Source: Rhizobium etli CFN 42 (GTDB taxonomy: Bacteria; Pseudomonadota; Alphaproteobacteria; Rhizobiales; Rhizobiaceae). Taken from it: 64,000 nucleotides of DNA. The stretch is from positions 558,001 through 622,000 of the forward strand of contig NC_007766.1 in NCBI RefSeq assembly GCF_000092045.1, read 5' to 3'. Within the stretch, counting starts at the first letter, position 1; the number at the start of each line of letters is the position of its first letter. Of the stretch, positions 44,146-52,532 are shown piece after piece. The notes below the pieces were generated by a model. The model saw nothing but the letters and a program-made list of their open reading frames with translations. It did not search any database and had not been told where the DNA came from. Position numbers and translations under genes: made by a program.

Positions 44146-45186
44146 ATGAGGAACATCGAAATCGCGAACCTGACGCGCCGGACATTCGGCGGTGTCGCTC
44201 TGGGGCTGACGGCGGCAGGAATTCTTGGAGAGATGGCTGGCGCCGCGCAAGCGGAGCAACCGACCCCTGCCCCGGCCGCCGAGGCGACGCTGAACGCCAG
44301 CGAGCGTATTGATGCTGGAGACCTCAACATTGCCTATGCGGCGCTCGGCCCGGCCGATGGCTCGCCGGTTCTGCTCCTGCATGGCTGGCCCTACGATATC
44401 AATAGCTTCGCGAAAGTGGCTCCAATACTGGCCGACCGCGGACACCGGGTCATCGTTCCCTTTCTCCGCGGATATGGCGGCACGACGTTCCTGTCGGCAA
44501 AAACGAAACGCAACGGCCAGCAGTCGGCGCTCGCCCTGGACGCCATCAAGCTCATGGATGCCCTGAAGATCGACAGGGCGACGGTCGCCGGCTTCGACTG
44601 GGGAGCTCGCACGGCCGATATCGTTGCCGCACTCTGGCCGGAACGGTGCAGAGGCCTCGTCTCGGTGAGCGGCTATCTCGTGGGAAGCCAGAGCGCCGGC
44701 AAACAGCCGCTGCCGCCATCCGCGGAGTTGCAGTGGTGGTACCAATATTACTTTGCTACCGAACGCGGCCGTGAGGGATACGAGAAATACACCAATGATT
44801 TCGCAAAGCTCATCTGGAAGCTGGCTTCGCCGCGCTGGAATTTCGATGATGCCACGTTCGAGCGGAGCGCGACTGCCTTTTCCAACCCCGATCACGTCGC
44901 CATCGTCGTCCATAACTATCGCTGGCGTCTGGGCCTGGCCGAGGGAGAAAAGCGGTTCGACAAATACGAGCAGAGGCTCGCCACCGGCCCCGAGATTACA
45001 GTGCCGACGATCACGCTGGAAGGAGATGCCAATGGCGCACCGCATCCGGACCCCAAGGCCTATGCGGCGAAATTCAAAGCAAGATACGAGCATCGCGACA
45101 TCGCCGGCGGCATCGGACACAACCTCCCTCAGGAAGCGCCTGAAGCCTTTGCCAAGGCCGTCATCGACGCCGATTCCTGGGCTTAA
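44146..45186 (+). CDS. Tat-exported alpha/beta hydrolase (epoxide hydrolase / haloalkane dehalogenase-like)
   Basis: The 346-residue precursor has a Tat signal (NLTRRTFGGVALGLTAAGILGEMAGAAQA) and an alpha/beta hydrolase domain. The domain has the oxyanion loop LLHGWPYD, an Asp nucleophile in VAGFDWGART and the catalytic His in GGIGHNLPQEAP. The Asp nucleophile places it with epoxide hydrolases or dehalogenases rather than esterases. GGAGACGGAACA precedes the ATG. Upstream is the shared operator site C. The substrate is unknown. Confidence 0.82.
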   Translation: MRNIEIANLTRRTFGGVALGLTAAGILGEMAGAAQAEQPTPAPAAEATLNASERIDAGDLNIAYAALGPADGSPVLLLHGWPYDINSFAKVAPILADRGHRVIVPFLRGYGGTTFLSAKTKRNGQQSALALDAIKLMDALKIDRATVAGFDWGARTADIVAALWPERCRGLVSVSGYLVGSQSAGKQPLPPSAELQWWYQYYFATERGREGYEKYTNDFAKLIWKLASPRWNFDDATFERSATAFSNPDHVAIVVHNYRWRLGLAEGEKRFDKYEQRLATGPEITVPTITLEGDANGAPHPDPKAYAAKFKARYEHRDIAGGIGHNLPQEAPEAFAKAVIDADSWA

Positions 45187-45209
45187 TCCCTAGCAAGAGC
45201 CAACGCAAT

Positions 45210-45239
45210 TGTTCCACGCGCATTGCCGCGCGTGGAACA
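45210..45239. terminator. Bidirectional terminator hairpin
   Basis: TGTTCCACGCGC (45210-45221) pairs perfectly with GCGCGTGGAACA (45228-45239) over a 6-nt loop. It lies between the convergent alpha/beta hydrolase and SnoaL-like genes. Confidence 0.65.
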
Positions 45240-45258
45240 TTCCGATTGGAGCTTGCGA

Positions 45259-45738
45259 TCAACTCGCGCCAAAGATCAGCCGCTGATAAGCAGCGAGCAT
45301 TGTCGGATCCTCGACCGATCCATGATGATGGAGTTGGCGCCATCGGCCATCATTCCGGACGAACCAGCGCGTCGTGCGGAAAGCAAGGTCCAAGCGTGTT
45401 TTCGGCGTCCGGCACACGCCGCGCTCGCGGCCGACGAAGAGATGCCAGTCCTCCCCTCCCTTACTGGTGAAGTCATGGAAAGTCACATTGACACTGGCTG
45501 CGCCGCCGAAGAGCTTGGTATAGCCCTCGGCGATCGACGCCCAACCGCGCCTTATCCCGCCGATGGGATTATCCATGCTGGGTGCCTCGCCGTCGAACCA
45601 GACGGCTTCAAGCCTTTTCATGTCACCGGAATTGAAGGCATCGTAAAACTCGATGAGGGCGTCGAGGGGACCGCCGTCACCGGCCCTCTTCTCCTTGCCC
45701 GAGATTTCGGGCAGATGCTCAAGCATTGGAAAGCTCAT
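45259..45738 (-). CDS. SnoaL-like / nuclear transport factor 2-fold protein
   Basis: The 159-residue protein has the NTF2-like pattern ALIEFYDAFNSGDMKRLEAVWFDGEAPSMDNPIGGIRRGWASIAEGYTKLF and ends with RTTRWFVRNDGRWRQLHHHGS. Such proteins act as small ligand-binding enzymes or stress proteins. The start overlaps the stop of the DJ-1/PfpI gene by 20 nt, indicating co-transcription. Function is not known. Confidence 0.8.
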   Translation of the reverse strand: MSFPMLEHLPEISGKEKRAGDGGPLDALIEFYDAFNSGDMKRLEAVWFDGEAPSMDNPIGGIRRGWASIAEGYTKLFGGAASVNVTFHDFTSKGGEDWHLFVGRERGVCRTPKTRLDLAFRTTRWFVRNDGRWRQLHHHGSVEDPTMLAAYQRLIFGAS

Positions 45739-46420
45739 ATTCGTTCTCGAGGAGGCGCAGGAGCGATTGCGCCGCAGCCGTGGACGAGGCGGGGTTCTGC
45801 CCAGTGATCAGGCGGCCGTCGACGATTGAAAAACTTGCCCAGTCTTCAGCCTTCTCGTACCTGCCGCCGAGCGCCTTCAGGTCCTCCTCGACCAGGAAAG
45901 GCACAACCTTCGTCAGCTGAACGGCCTCCTCCTCGCTGTTGGCGAAGCCGGTCACCCGCTTTCCCTTCACGAGGGGCTGGCCGTTATGGGTGACGTGGTG
46001 GAAGACGGCCGGAGCGTGGCAGACAGCAGCCACAGGTTTGCCGGCATTGTAGAAATTCTCGATCAGCGAGATCGATTTGCGATCCTGGACGAGGTCCCAC
46101 ATCGGACCGTGCCCGCCGGAATAGAAGACCGTGTCGAAATCCTTGGCATCGACGGTGTCGAGCCGCATGGTGGCGGCAAGGACCGATTGAGCGTCCCTAT
46201 CCCTTTTGAAGCGCTCCATGGCAGGCGTCTGGTTGCCAGGCTCGTCGCTCTTCGGATCGATCGGAGGCTGGCCGCCTTTGGGCGAGGCGACGGTTATCTG
46301 CGCGCCGGCATCCTTGAAGACGTAATAGGGCGCCGCGAACTCTTCCAGCCAAAACCCCGTCTTGCGTCCGGTGTCGCCAAGACGATCATGCGAAGTCAGA
46401 ACCATCAGGATCTTGCTCAT
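45719..46420 (-). CDS. DJ-1/PfpI family protein
   Basis: The 233-residue protein (MSKILMVLTSHDRLGDTGRKTGFWLEEFAAPYYVFKDAG) has the nucleophile elbow AAVCHAPAVF with the conserved Cys and the upstream Glu in WLEEFAAP. This is the Hsp31-like / glyoxalase III-like branch of the family. The ATG at 46420 follows GGAGAGAACG. It lies between the SnoaL-like and nitronate monooxygenase genes on the same strand. Methylglyoxal detoxification is plausible but inferred. Confidence 0.87.
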   Translation of the reverse strand: MSKILMVLTSHDRLGDTGRKTGFWLEEFAAPYYVFKDAGAQITVASPKGGQPPIDPKSDEPGNQTPAMERFKRDRDAQSVLAATMRLDTVDAKDFDTVFYSGGHGPMWDLVQDRKSISLIENFYNAGKPVAAVCHAPAVFHHVTHNGQPLVKGKRVTGFANSEEEAVQLTKVVPFLVEEDLKALGGRYEKAEDWASFSIVDGRLITGQNPASSTAAAQSLLRLLENEYELSNA

Positions 46421-46548
46421 CGTTCTCTCCATTGAGACGTTGTGAAGGCGTGCGGCGCCTTTCCGGTCGCTGGCGAAGCTAGCAGATGTGGTATTGCGTG
46501 CCTTCGACGCGCCTATCTTGCGCATGAATGACGATGGGTTCCATTGCA

Positions 46549-47682
46549 CTATGGTGTCGCCGGCGGCGGAAAAACCGGAACCGCTATTTGCGTTTTGCGG
46601 GCTTTCGAATGCGCATCAAGCGCCGCGATGGCCTCGTCAAAGAGCGACCTCGTGAGCTCGCCGGCCGGCAGATGTTTCGCGAGCCTGGCCGACTGTCCCG
46701 CCCACAGGTTGGTGAAATCGTCGCTCCCCCTGCCCTCCGCTTTGGCCCGGATGGCCGCAAGGGCAGCGCCTGCCGTCGGAAACGGCGGCGCGACATCGGA
46801 AATCGGCCCGAGTTCGCGCATGATCCGGTTGACGACGCCGCGTGCCGGCCGCCCGGTGAAGAGGTTGGTGATCGCCGTGCTGGCATCGCCTGCGTGGCCA
46901 AGCGCTGCCGCGTGCACGGCCGCTATCTTCGCTTCGGCGCTGAAGAGATAGGCCGTGCCGATCTGAACTGCTGACGCGCCGAGCATCCATGCTGCCGCCA
47001 CACCCCGACCGTCGGCGATACCGCCGGCGGCGATGACGGGAACTTGCACCGCATCGACGATCTGCGGGACGAGAGCCATCGTCCCGACCTGCGTGGCCAT
47101 GTCCTTCGTAAGAAAATTGCCGCGGTGGCCGCCGGCCTCGAAGCCCATGGCGATCACCGCGTCGACACCGTTGGCTTCCAGCCAGACCGCCTCCTCCACA
47201 ATGGTCGCCGAGGATATGATCCTGGCGCCGGTGGCCCTCACGCGCTCGACCAGCCGCGGCTCCGGAAGGCCGAAATGGAAACTGACGACGGCTGGACGAA
47301 ACTCTTCGACGACATCGCAGAACGCATCGTCGAAGGGCGCCCGGCCCGAACCGGAGACGGGAGCGGCGGGATCGATCCCGAGCTCCCGGTAATATGGCGC
47401 GAGGGCCGAGCGCCATTTCATCTGGGCGGCCGGATCGTCTGCCGGCGTCATATGGCTGAAGAAGTTTACGTTGATGGGAGCGGCCGTCTCCTGGTTGATG
47501 CGCCGAAGCACCTCCCGCAGCTGCTCGACGGAATATTGCGCGCTCGGCAGCGAGCCGAGACCACCGGCCCTGGAAGCCGCTATCACCATGTCGACCGTGG
47601 TCGCACCGGCCATCGGCGCCTGGATGATGGGAAGTTCAATCCCGAAAAGATCAAGAATGCGACGGTCGTGCCAGGCTGTCAT
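46549..47682 (-). CDS. Nitronate monooxygenase / 2-nitropropane dioxygenase-like flavoprotein
   Basis: The 377-residue FMN enzyme has a TIM-barrel start DLFGIELPIIQAPMAGATTVDMVIAASRAGGLGSLPSAQY, the FMN and catalytic region VIAMGFEAGGHRGNF and VPVIAAGGIADGRGVAAAWMLGASAVQIGTAYL. These are class I nitronate monooxygenase features; such enzymes oxidise alkyl nitronates. GGAG lies 8 nt before the ATG at 47682. A longer frame upstream runs antisense to the SDR gene and is rejected. Shared operator site A lies 93 nt upstream. Confidence 0.88.
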   Translation of the reverse strand: MTAWHDRRILDLFGIELPIIQAPMAGATTVDMVIAASRAGGLGSLPSAQYSVEQLREVLRRINQETAAPINVNFFSHMTPADDPAAQMKWRSALAPYYRELGIDPAAPVSGSGRAPFDDAFCDVVEEFRPAVVSFHFGLPEPRLVERVRATGARIISSATIVEEAVWLEANGVDAVIAMGFEAGGHRGNFLTKDMATQVGTMALVPQIVDAVQVPVIAAGGIADGRGVAAAWMLGASAVQIGTAYLFSAEAKIAAVHAAALGHAGDASTAITNLFTGRPARGVVNRIMRELGPISDVAPPFPTAGAALAAIRAKAEGRGSDDFTNLWAGQSARLAKHLPAGELTRSLFDEAIAALDAHSKARKTQIAVPVFPPPATP

Positions 47683-47774
47683 ATCGGACTCCATTCGAAG
47701 CGTTGCGCTCGCGGGTGATATCCGTCTTGCCCTCACCGGTCCATTGCACCTTGGTGTTCCCGGCCCCGACCGAT

Positions 47775-47806
47775 CCAAAGGTATCGGCAACACCTTGGTG
47801 CAATAG
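47775..47806 (+). promoter_or_regulatory. Shared operator, site A
   Basis: The 32-bp element runs from CCAAAGGTATC through GGTAT-CGGCA-ACACC (47780-47794) to TTGGTGCAATAG. It differs from site B at 52440 by one base. It lies between the divergent nitronate monooxygenase gene (93 nt away) and the SDR gene (162 nt away), in the orientation of the SDR operon. Confidence 0.7.
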
Positions 47807-47967
47807 CTCCCCAGTGCCTTTGGCGCGAAAGTCGGCACCAGCGGCATGAAGATCAACGGCCGGACCCTCCGGCCAAGCCCGCTCAGACAGATTTCCGACC
47901 CGTGAGACGCCCGGTTCATCCCACCTGGTGACGGGGCCTCGCGCGCAAACAGAACGGAGCCACGGAA

Positions 47968-48693
47968 ATGAGCATACACAAGACAATCGTCATCACAGGC
48001 GCTTCGCAGGGCATCGGTGCCGGCCTCGTGAAGACGTTTCTCGACAAGGGCTGGAACGTCGTCGCGACATCCAGGCGCATCAGCCAGACGACGCTCTTTG
48101 ATCGGACCGGGCGACTTGAGCTGATCGACGGGGACGTCAGCGACCCTGAAACAGCAGAGCGTGTCGCGCTGACGGCACTGGAGCAGTTCGGCTCGATCGA
48201 TGTCCTCGTCAACAATGCCGGCATCTTTTTGACCAAGCCGTTTCTCAACTACACCATCGAGGATCTTCGCCGCCTTTCGGCGACCAATGTAGAAGGCTTC
48301 CTGCATTTCACCAAACAGGCCGTGCGCCAGATGCTCCGCCAGAAGGCCGGCGGCAGCATCATCACCATCACCTCGTCCCTGACCGATCACCCGATCGCCG
48401 GCGTGAATGCATCGCTGGCGATGATCACCAAGGGCGGGCTCAACGCGATCACCAAGAGCCTGGCGCTGGAATTTGCCGGCGACAATATTCGCGTGAATGC
48501 CGTTTCTCCGGGCATTGTCGACACGCCGATGCACGCGACGGATTCGAAAGACTTCTTGAAATCCCTCTCGCCGATGGGAACGATCACCGCGGTCCAGGAA
48601 ATCGTCGACGGTGTGGTTTATCTCGCGGAATCGTCTAATATCACCGGGGAGGTGCTGCACGTCGACAACGGCGCACATCTCGGCAAATGGTGA
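47968..48693 (+). CDS. Short-chain dehydrogenase/reductase with altered active site
   Basis: The 241-residue SDR has the NAD(P)-binding TGASQGIG (residues 10-17), NNAG (82-85) and an active-site Ser in TITSSLTD (136-137). At the place of the catalytic Tyr it has Ala151 (SLAMITKGG, with Lys155 kept). The usual YxxxK is therefore AxxxK. The fold and cofactor site are intact, so it may bind but not turn over in the usual way, or use another acid. It overlaps the RidA gene start by 7 nt and lies downstream of operator site A. Confidence 0.88.
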   Translation: MSIHKTIVITGASQGIGAGLVKTFLDKGWNVVATSRRISQTTLFDRTGRLELIDGDVSDPETAERVALTALEQFGSIDVLVNNAGIFLTKPFLNYTIEDLRRLSATNVEGFLHFTKQAVRQMLRQKAGGSIITITSSLTDHPIAGVNASLAMITKGGLNAITKSLALEFAGDNIRVNAVSPGIVDTPMHATDSKDFLKSLSPMGTITAVQEIVDGVVYLAESSNITGEVLHVDNGAHLGKW

Positions 48694-49157
48694 CGCCGAG
48701 CGCAGAAGCGCGGCTGCGGGAACTCGCGCTGGACCTGCCCCCTCCGCCGACGCCCTTCGGCGCCTACGTCGAAGCGGTTCAAGCCGGCCCGCTGCTGTTC
48801 CTGAGCGGCATGCTCCCCGTGGTGGGACACGTGCCGAAATATCTAGGGCGGCTTGGTGAGGACCTCTCTATTGAAGAGGGCTACGACGCCGCGAGAACGG
48901 CGTGCCTCGGCGGATTGTCGGCCGCCAGAGCGCATCTCGGATCTCTCGACAGGATCAGGACGATCGCCAAGCTCGGCGTCTACATCGCAGCCACCAGCGA
49001 TTTCCGGGACCACCCCAAGGTCGCCGATGGCGCCTCCGAGCTGCTTTCCCGGATCTTCGGCGAAACACGGGTTCCACCCCGCATCGTACTCGGCGTTTCG
49101 AGCGTGCCGCTCGGAATGCCCATCGAGGTCGAGCTCGTCCTCGAGATCGAAACCTAG
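48687..49157 (+). CDS. RidA/YjgF/Rid family protein
   Basis: The 156-residue protein has the Rid pattern: FGAYVEAVQAGPLLFLSGMLPVVG near the N-terminus and PPRIVLGVSSVPLGMPIEVELVLEI at the end. It is closer to the RidA-like branch with long N-termini (YjgH/Rid7-like) than to classical RidA. The arginine used in enamine deamination is not clearly placed. It starts within the last codons of the SDR gene (ATGGTGACG), so the two are coupled. Confidence 0.85.
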   Translation: MVTPSAEARLRELALDLPPPPTPFGAYVEAVQAGPLLFLSGMLPVVGHVPKYLGRLGEDLSIEEGYDAARTACLGGLSAARAHLGSLDRIRTIAKLGVYIAATSDFRDHPKVADGASELLSRIFGETRVPPRIVLGVSSVPLGMPIEVELVLEIET

Positions 49158-49190
49158 CGAACTCTTCGCTCAATTTCCTTGGAGCCAGTC

Positions 49191-50180
49191 ATGAACGTGA
49201 GAATGCAGAAATCGACCACATTCGCCACCTTGTCATCGCAGTTTCTCGCCGCTGCGGCGCTGCTGATGCTGCCGGCGCCCGCACTTGCCGGGCAAACGCT
49301 TATCGCGGAAAAATACGACGGCGCGACAGAGATCAGATCTCAACCGGGCAAAGAGCGGCCGCAGATCAGGATCGACAAGCGGTCGCCCGCCTATTGGCGC
49401 GTCACTTTCGACAATCCTCCTTTCAACATCTTCGGTCCTGAAACCATCCCGCAGATGGAGAAAGTCGTGGCGGAGATCGAGACCGATCCAAATCTGAAGA
49501 TCGTCGTCTTCGACAGCGCCGTGCCGGGCTTTTTTCTCACCCACTACAACTTCACCCCGCCGCTTGCAGAATCGACCAGCCTCCCCTCGGGACGGACGGG
49601 TCTCCATCCCCTTCCCGACATGCTGGTGCGCATCAGCAAGGCGCCCGTTGTTTCCGTTGCGCTGATCCGCGGCCGCGCGACGGGAGTGGGAAGCGAACTT
49701 GCGCTTGCGAGCGACATGCGTTTTGCCAGCAGGGAAAAGGCGATCCTGTCGCAGTGGGAGGTGGGCGCCGGCTTCGTGCCGGGCGGCGGACCGATGGCTC
49801 GCCTTCCGCGGCTTGTAGGACGCGGCAGAGCGCTCGAAGTTTTGCTCGGCTCCGACGATATCAACGGCGAGCTGGCGGAGAAATACGGCTACGTCAACCG
49901 CTCCTTTGACGACGACAAGCTCGATCCCTTCGTCGACGCCCTCGCCGCGAGGATCTCCGGTTTCGACCGCCAGGCGATCGCAGACACCAAATATCTGGTC
50001 GATTTCGCCAGCCTGCCGTCGGATCCGGAAATCGGGGCCGGCTGGGATGCCTTCATCTCCTCGGTGCAGCGCCCCGTGGCGCAGAAGAACATCGGCCGCC
50101 TGATGGAGATGGGTTTGCAGACCAACCCCGATATCGAGGCGCGGCTTGGGCACTACACCCAGACACTGGGCAACGACTAG
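49191..50180 (+). CDS. Enoyl-CoA hydratase/isomerase (crotonase)-fold protein with signal peptide
   Basis: The 329-residue protein has a typical cleavable signal (residues about 10-34: FATLSSQFLAAAALLMLPAPALAG), followed by a crotonase domain (YWRVTFDNPPFNIFGPETIPQMEKVVAEIE...GRATGVGSELALASDMRFAS...WEVGAGFVPGGGPMARLPRLVGRGRALEVLL). Crotonases use CoA thioesters in the cytoplasm, so export is unexpected. The start at 49191 follows TTGGAG. It is the third gene after SDR and RidA and is closed by a hairpin at 50188-50220. Confidence 0.82.
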   Translation: MNVRMQKSTTFATLSSQFLAAAALLMLPAPALAGQTLIAEKYDGATEIRSQPGKERPQIRIDKRSPAYWRVTFDNPPFNIFGPETIPQMEKVVAEIETDPNLKIVVFDSAVPGFFLTHYNFTPPLAESTSLPSGRTGLHPLPDMLVRISKAPVVSVALIRGRATGVGSELALASDMRFASREKAILSQWEVGAGFVPGGGPMARLPRLVGRGRALEVLLGSDDINGELAEKYGYVNRSFDDDKLDPFVDALAARISGFDRQAIADTKYLVDFASLPSDPEIGAGWDAFISSVQRPVAQKNIGRLMEMGLQTNPDIEARLGHYTQTLGND

Positions 50181-50187
50181 GCCGAAA

Positions 50188-50220
50188 CGCTGCCCCGCGG
50201 CGCTACGACCGCGGGCAGCG
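50188..50220 (+). terminator. Hairpin after the crotonase gene
   Basis: CGCTGCCCCGCGG (50188-50200) pairs with CCGCGGGCAGCG (50209-50220) with one bulge. There is no T tract. It is a likely end of the SDR-RidA-crotonase transcript. Confidence 0.45.
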
Positions 50221-50277
50221 GCACCGGGCACGTTCGATTGCCCTGCGCATTACCACTGACAATTATGGAGACACTAC

Positions 50278-50829
50278 ATGCACAGCATCGAAAACCAGAT
50301 CGTCGATTCAAGTTTTTCTGCGATCATCAATGCGCCGATCGAACATGTTGATATCCCGGCATGGTGCTTCGCCCTGCCGGAGAAAGAATATCAGCAGTGC
50401 TCCCCAGCGCACATTGCCGCGGGCTTCACCACGGCGCCTGACGGCACGCGGATGTCGATCAACGTCGAAACGATCGGCGGGAGCCTGATGGTCCAGCACT
50501 ACATCGAAACGTTGGGGGAAAAGCACCATCTCGTTCTCGATTCCGATTCCGATGTCTTCACGCCCACTGGCCGCGTTACCATCCACGTCACGTGGGAGCT
50601 GAGCGTGAAGAGAATCGACGCGCAGCGGTGCGAATTCACAAACCGCGTCAGATCCTACGCAACGGACGAGATGATGGCGTTCCTGGACCGACAGGGCATT
50701 CCCTTCGAGGTTTTCCGAACCCAGCGGCAGCCGATGTCCATCGCACACAACAAGGGCGAAACGCCGCTTTTCGCCGCAAGCATTGAACGCGCTGCCCTGC
50801 GCAACGCCTCTTCGATCAAGGCAGCGTGA
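50278..50829 (+). CDS. Hypothetical protein, possibly SRPBCC-like
   Basis: The 183-residue product begins MHSIENQIVDSSFSAIINAPIEHVDIPAWCFALPEKEYQQC and is predicted mixed alpha/beta. The early AIINAPIEHV and the final helix recall START/SRPBCC ligand-binding folds, but no signature is decisive. TGGAGACACTAC precedes the ATG. It overlaps the short leader of the cysteine hydrolase gene that follows 17 nt later. Function is unknown. Confidence 0.6.
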   Translation: MHSIENQIVDSSFSAIINAPIEHVDIPAWCFALPEKEYQQCSPAHIAAGFTTAPDGTRMSINVETIGGSLMVQHYIETLGEKHHLVLDSDSDVFTPTGRVTIHVTWELSVKRIDAQRCEFTNRVRSYATDEMMAFLDRQGIPFEVFRTQRQPMSIAHNKGETPLFAASIERAALRNASSIKAA

Positions 50830-50846
50830 TTTCCGGGAGGATTACC

Positions 50847-51482
50847 ATGACAGAATTGTCCTACGATTGCAGCAACACGGGATTGATCGTCGTCGATCCC
50901 TATAACGACTTCATCTCGGAAGGCGGGAAGATCTGGCCCCGGCTCAAGGAGGTTGCCGAGGCGAACAATTGCGTTCCGCACATGCTCGAAGTGTTGAACG
51001 CCGCGCGGCAGGCAAGGCTGCGCGTCTTCTTTGCGATGCACCACCGCTACAGGCCCGGCGATTACGAAAACTGGAAATTCGTTGCGCCAATCCAGCGCGC
51101 GGCATGGCATCGCAGGAGCTTCGAGTTCGGCACCTGGGGCGGCGAATTCCGCGCAGAATTCGTGCCGCTGGACGGCGAGGTCGTCGCCTCGGAGCACTGG
51201 TGCTCGAGCGGCTTCGCCAACACGGATCTCGATCTCGAGTTGAAGCGGCACGGGATCCAGAGAGTGATCGTGATCGGCCTCGTCGCGCACACCTGCATCG
51301 AGGCCACGGTTCGCTACGCTGCCGAGCTCGGCTATGATGTGACGGTAGTGAAGGACGCCGTTGCAGACTACTCTCCGGAGATGATGCACGCGGCGCTCGA
51401 GATCAATTTGCCGAACTATGCCAGCGCGATCGTGGAGACAGGGGAGGTCGTTACCGCTCTCTCCGCAAGCAACGCAGCATAG
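50847..51482 (+). CDS. Isochorismatase-family cysteine hydrolase
   Basis: The 211-residue enzyme has the isochorismatase-like core: Asp in LIVVDPYNDFISEGGK, SSGFANTDLDLELKRHGIQRVIVIGLVAHTCIEATVRYAAELGYDVTVVKDA with the nucleophilic Cys in AHTC, and a cis-peptide VAH. The ATG at 50847 follows GGGAGGATTACC. Substrates of the family include amides, nicotinamide and isochorismate; the present one is unknown. Confidence 0.87.
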   Translation: MTELSYDCSNTGLIVVDPYNDFISEGGKIWPRLKEVAEANNCVPHMLEVLNAARQARLRVFFAMHHRYRPGDYENWKFVAPIQRAAWHRRSFEFGTWGGEFRAEFVPLDGEVVASEHWCSSGFANTDLDLELKRHGIQRVIVIGLVAHTCIEATVRYAAELGYDVTVVKDAVADYSPEMMHAALEINLPNYASAIVETGEVVTALSASNAA

Positions 51483-51617
51483 TCACACCAACCCGCCACG
51501 GCGCAGTGATGCTCCGGCTGACCAACACCTATGCATAATGGACAGCCGTCTGGTCGGGGCGCATCGTCTCTCCGTTGCGGCAAGAGCCGCAGGAGAGTTC
51601 ACCTTAGGGAGATCGAA

Positions 51618-52286
51618 ATGACTGTTCATGAATCGATGAATTCGAAAGCAGCCGCCTTGACCGAGATCGATATGAAGCTCGAAGTCGTGGTCATTCCCGT
51701 ATCGGACGTCGACCGCGCCAAGGCATTTTACACCGGCCTCGGCTGGCGGCTCGATGCAGACTTTCCAGGCAAGGACGGGTTCCGTGTCGTGCAGGTGACG
51801 CCGCCTGGATCGCCATGCTCGGTCATCTTCGGATCGAAGGTCACCTCGGCTTTGCCTGGCTCGGCACAAGGGCTTCACCTCATCGTCTCCGATATCGAAA
51901 CGGCGAATGCCGCGCTGGCCGCGAGGGGTGCCGAGATGAGCGGCGTCTTCCACGATGCCGGCGGCGTGTTCCACCATCGGGGCACTGAACAAAGGCTGGC
52001 TGGTCCACATCCGTCCCGCGCCAGCTATGGCTCCTTCGCCTCATTCACCGATCCGGACGGGAACGGCTGGCTCTTCCAGGAAGTCACAACGCGGCTGCCC
52101 GGACGGATCGATGAGAAAGGCGCGACCTTCACCTCCACGCCCGATCTTGCCGGCGCCCTCCGTCGTGCGGCCGCCGCCCATGGCGAACATGAAAAGCGGA
52201 CCGGTGGCAAACACGACGAAAACTGGCCGGACTGGTATGCGGAATACATGCTCGCCGAGCAGTCCGGGGCAGCACTGGAGACCTGA
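51618..52286 (+). CDS. VOC-family (glyoxalase-like) protein
   Basis: The 222-residue protein has a VOC domain (residues about 18-155: LEVVVIPVSDVDRAKAFYTGLGWRLDADF...SASFTDPDGNGWLFQEVTTRLPG). A helical C-terminal extension with HDENWPDWYAEYMLAEQSG follows, common to a rhizobial and actinobacterial group. GGGAGATCGAA precedes the ATG at 51618. It is unrelated in sequence detail to the VOC remnant at 37674. Confidence 0.85.
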   Translation: MTVHESMNSKAAALTEIDMKLEVVVIPVSDVDRAKAFYTGLGWRLDADFPGKDGFRVVQVTPPGSPCSVIFGSKVTSALPGSAQGLHLIVSDIETANAALAARGAEMSGVFHDAGGVFHHRGTEQRLAGPHPSRASYGSFASFTDPDGNGWLFQEVTTRLPGRIDEKGATFTSTPDLAGALRRAAAAHGEHEKRTGGKHDENWPDWYAEYMLAEQSGAALET

Positions 52287-52439
52287 CGGCTCACGCCGCC
52301 GATCAACCTCAAGCTCGGCATATGGGGCGGCCGCGGGCCGCCCTTGCTTTATCAACGGGACCGACCTCTTGGCATGCGCGCATCACCGGCTGGTGGCAGC
52401 GATGGTCCGCGCGGCGATTGCGACCGGAAAGGCACAAAT

Positions 52440-52471
52440 CCAAAGGTATCGGCGACACCTTGGTGCAATAG
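52440..52471 (+). promoter_or_regulatory. Shared operator, site B
   Basis: This 32-bp element matches site A at 31 of 32 positions: GGTAT-CGGCG-ACACC at 52445-52459, then TTGGTGCAATAG. It is 61 nt before the epoxide hydrolase-like gene and in the same orientation as that gene. The rest of 52287-52532 shows no gene. Confidence 0.7.
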
Positions 52472-52532
52472 ATCCTCGCTTCGTCAAGTGTGAAGCTCTC
52501 CTGCGTCCAAACACCCATCACAGGAGAACGCC

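Noticed and set aside
47695..48678. N-terminal extension of the nitronate monooxygenase frame (709 codons in total)
   Set aside because: The extension is antisense to the SDR gene and passes through operator site A. The enzyme aligns with its family from the ATG at 47682.
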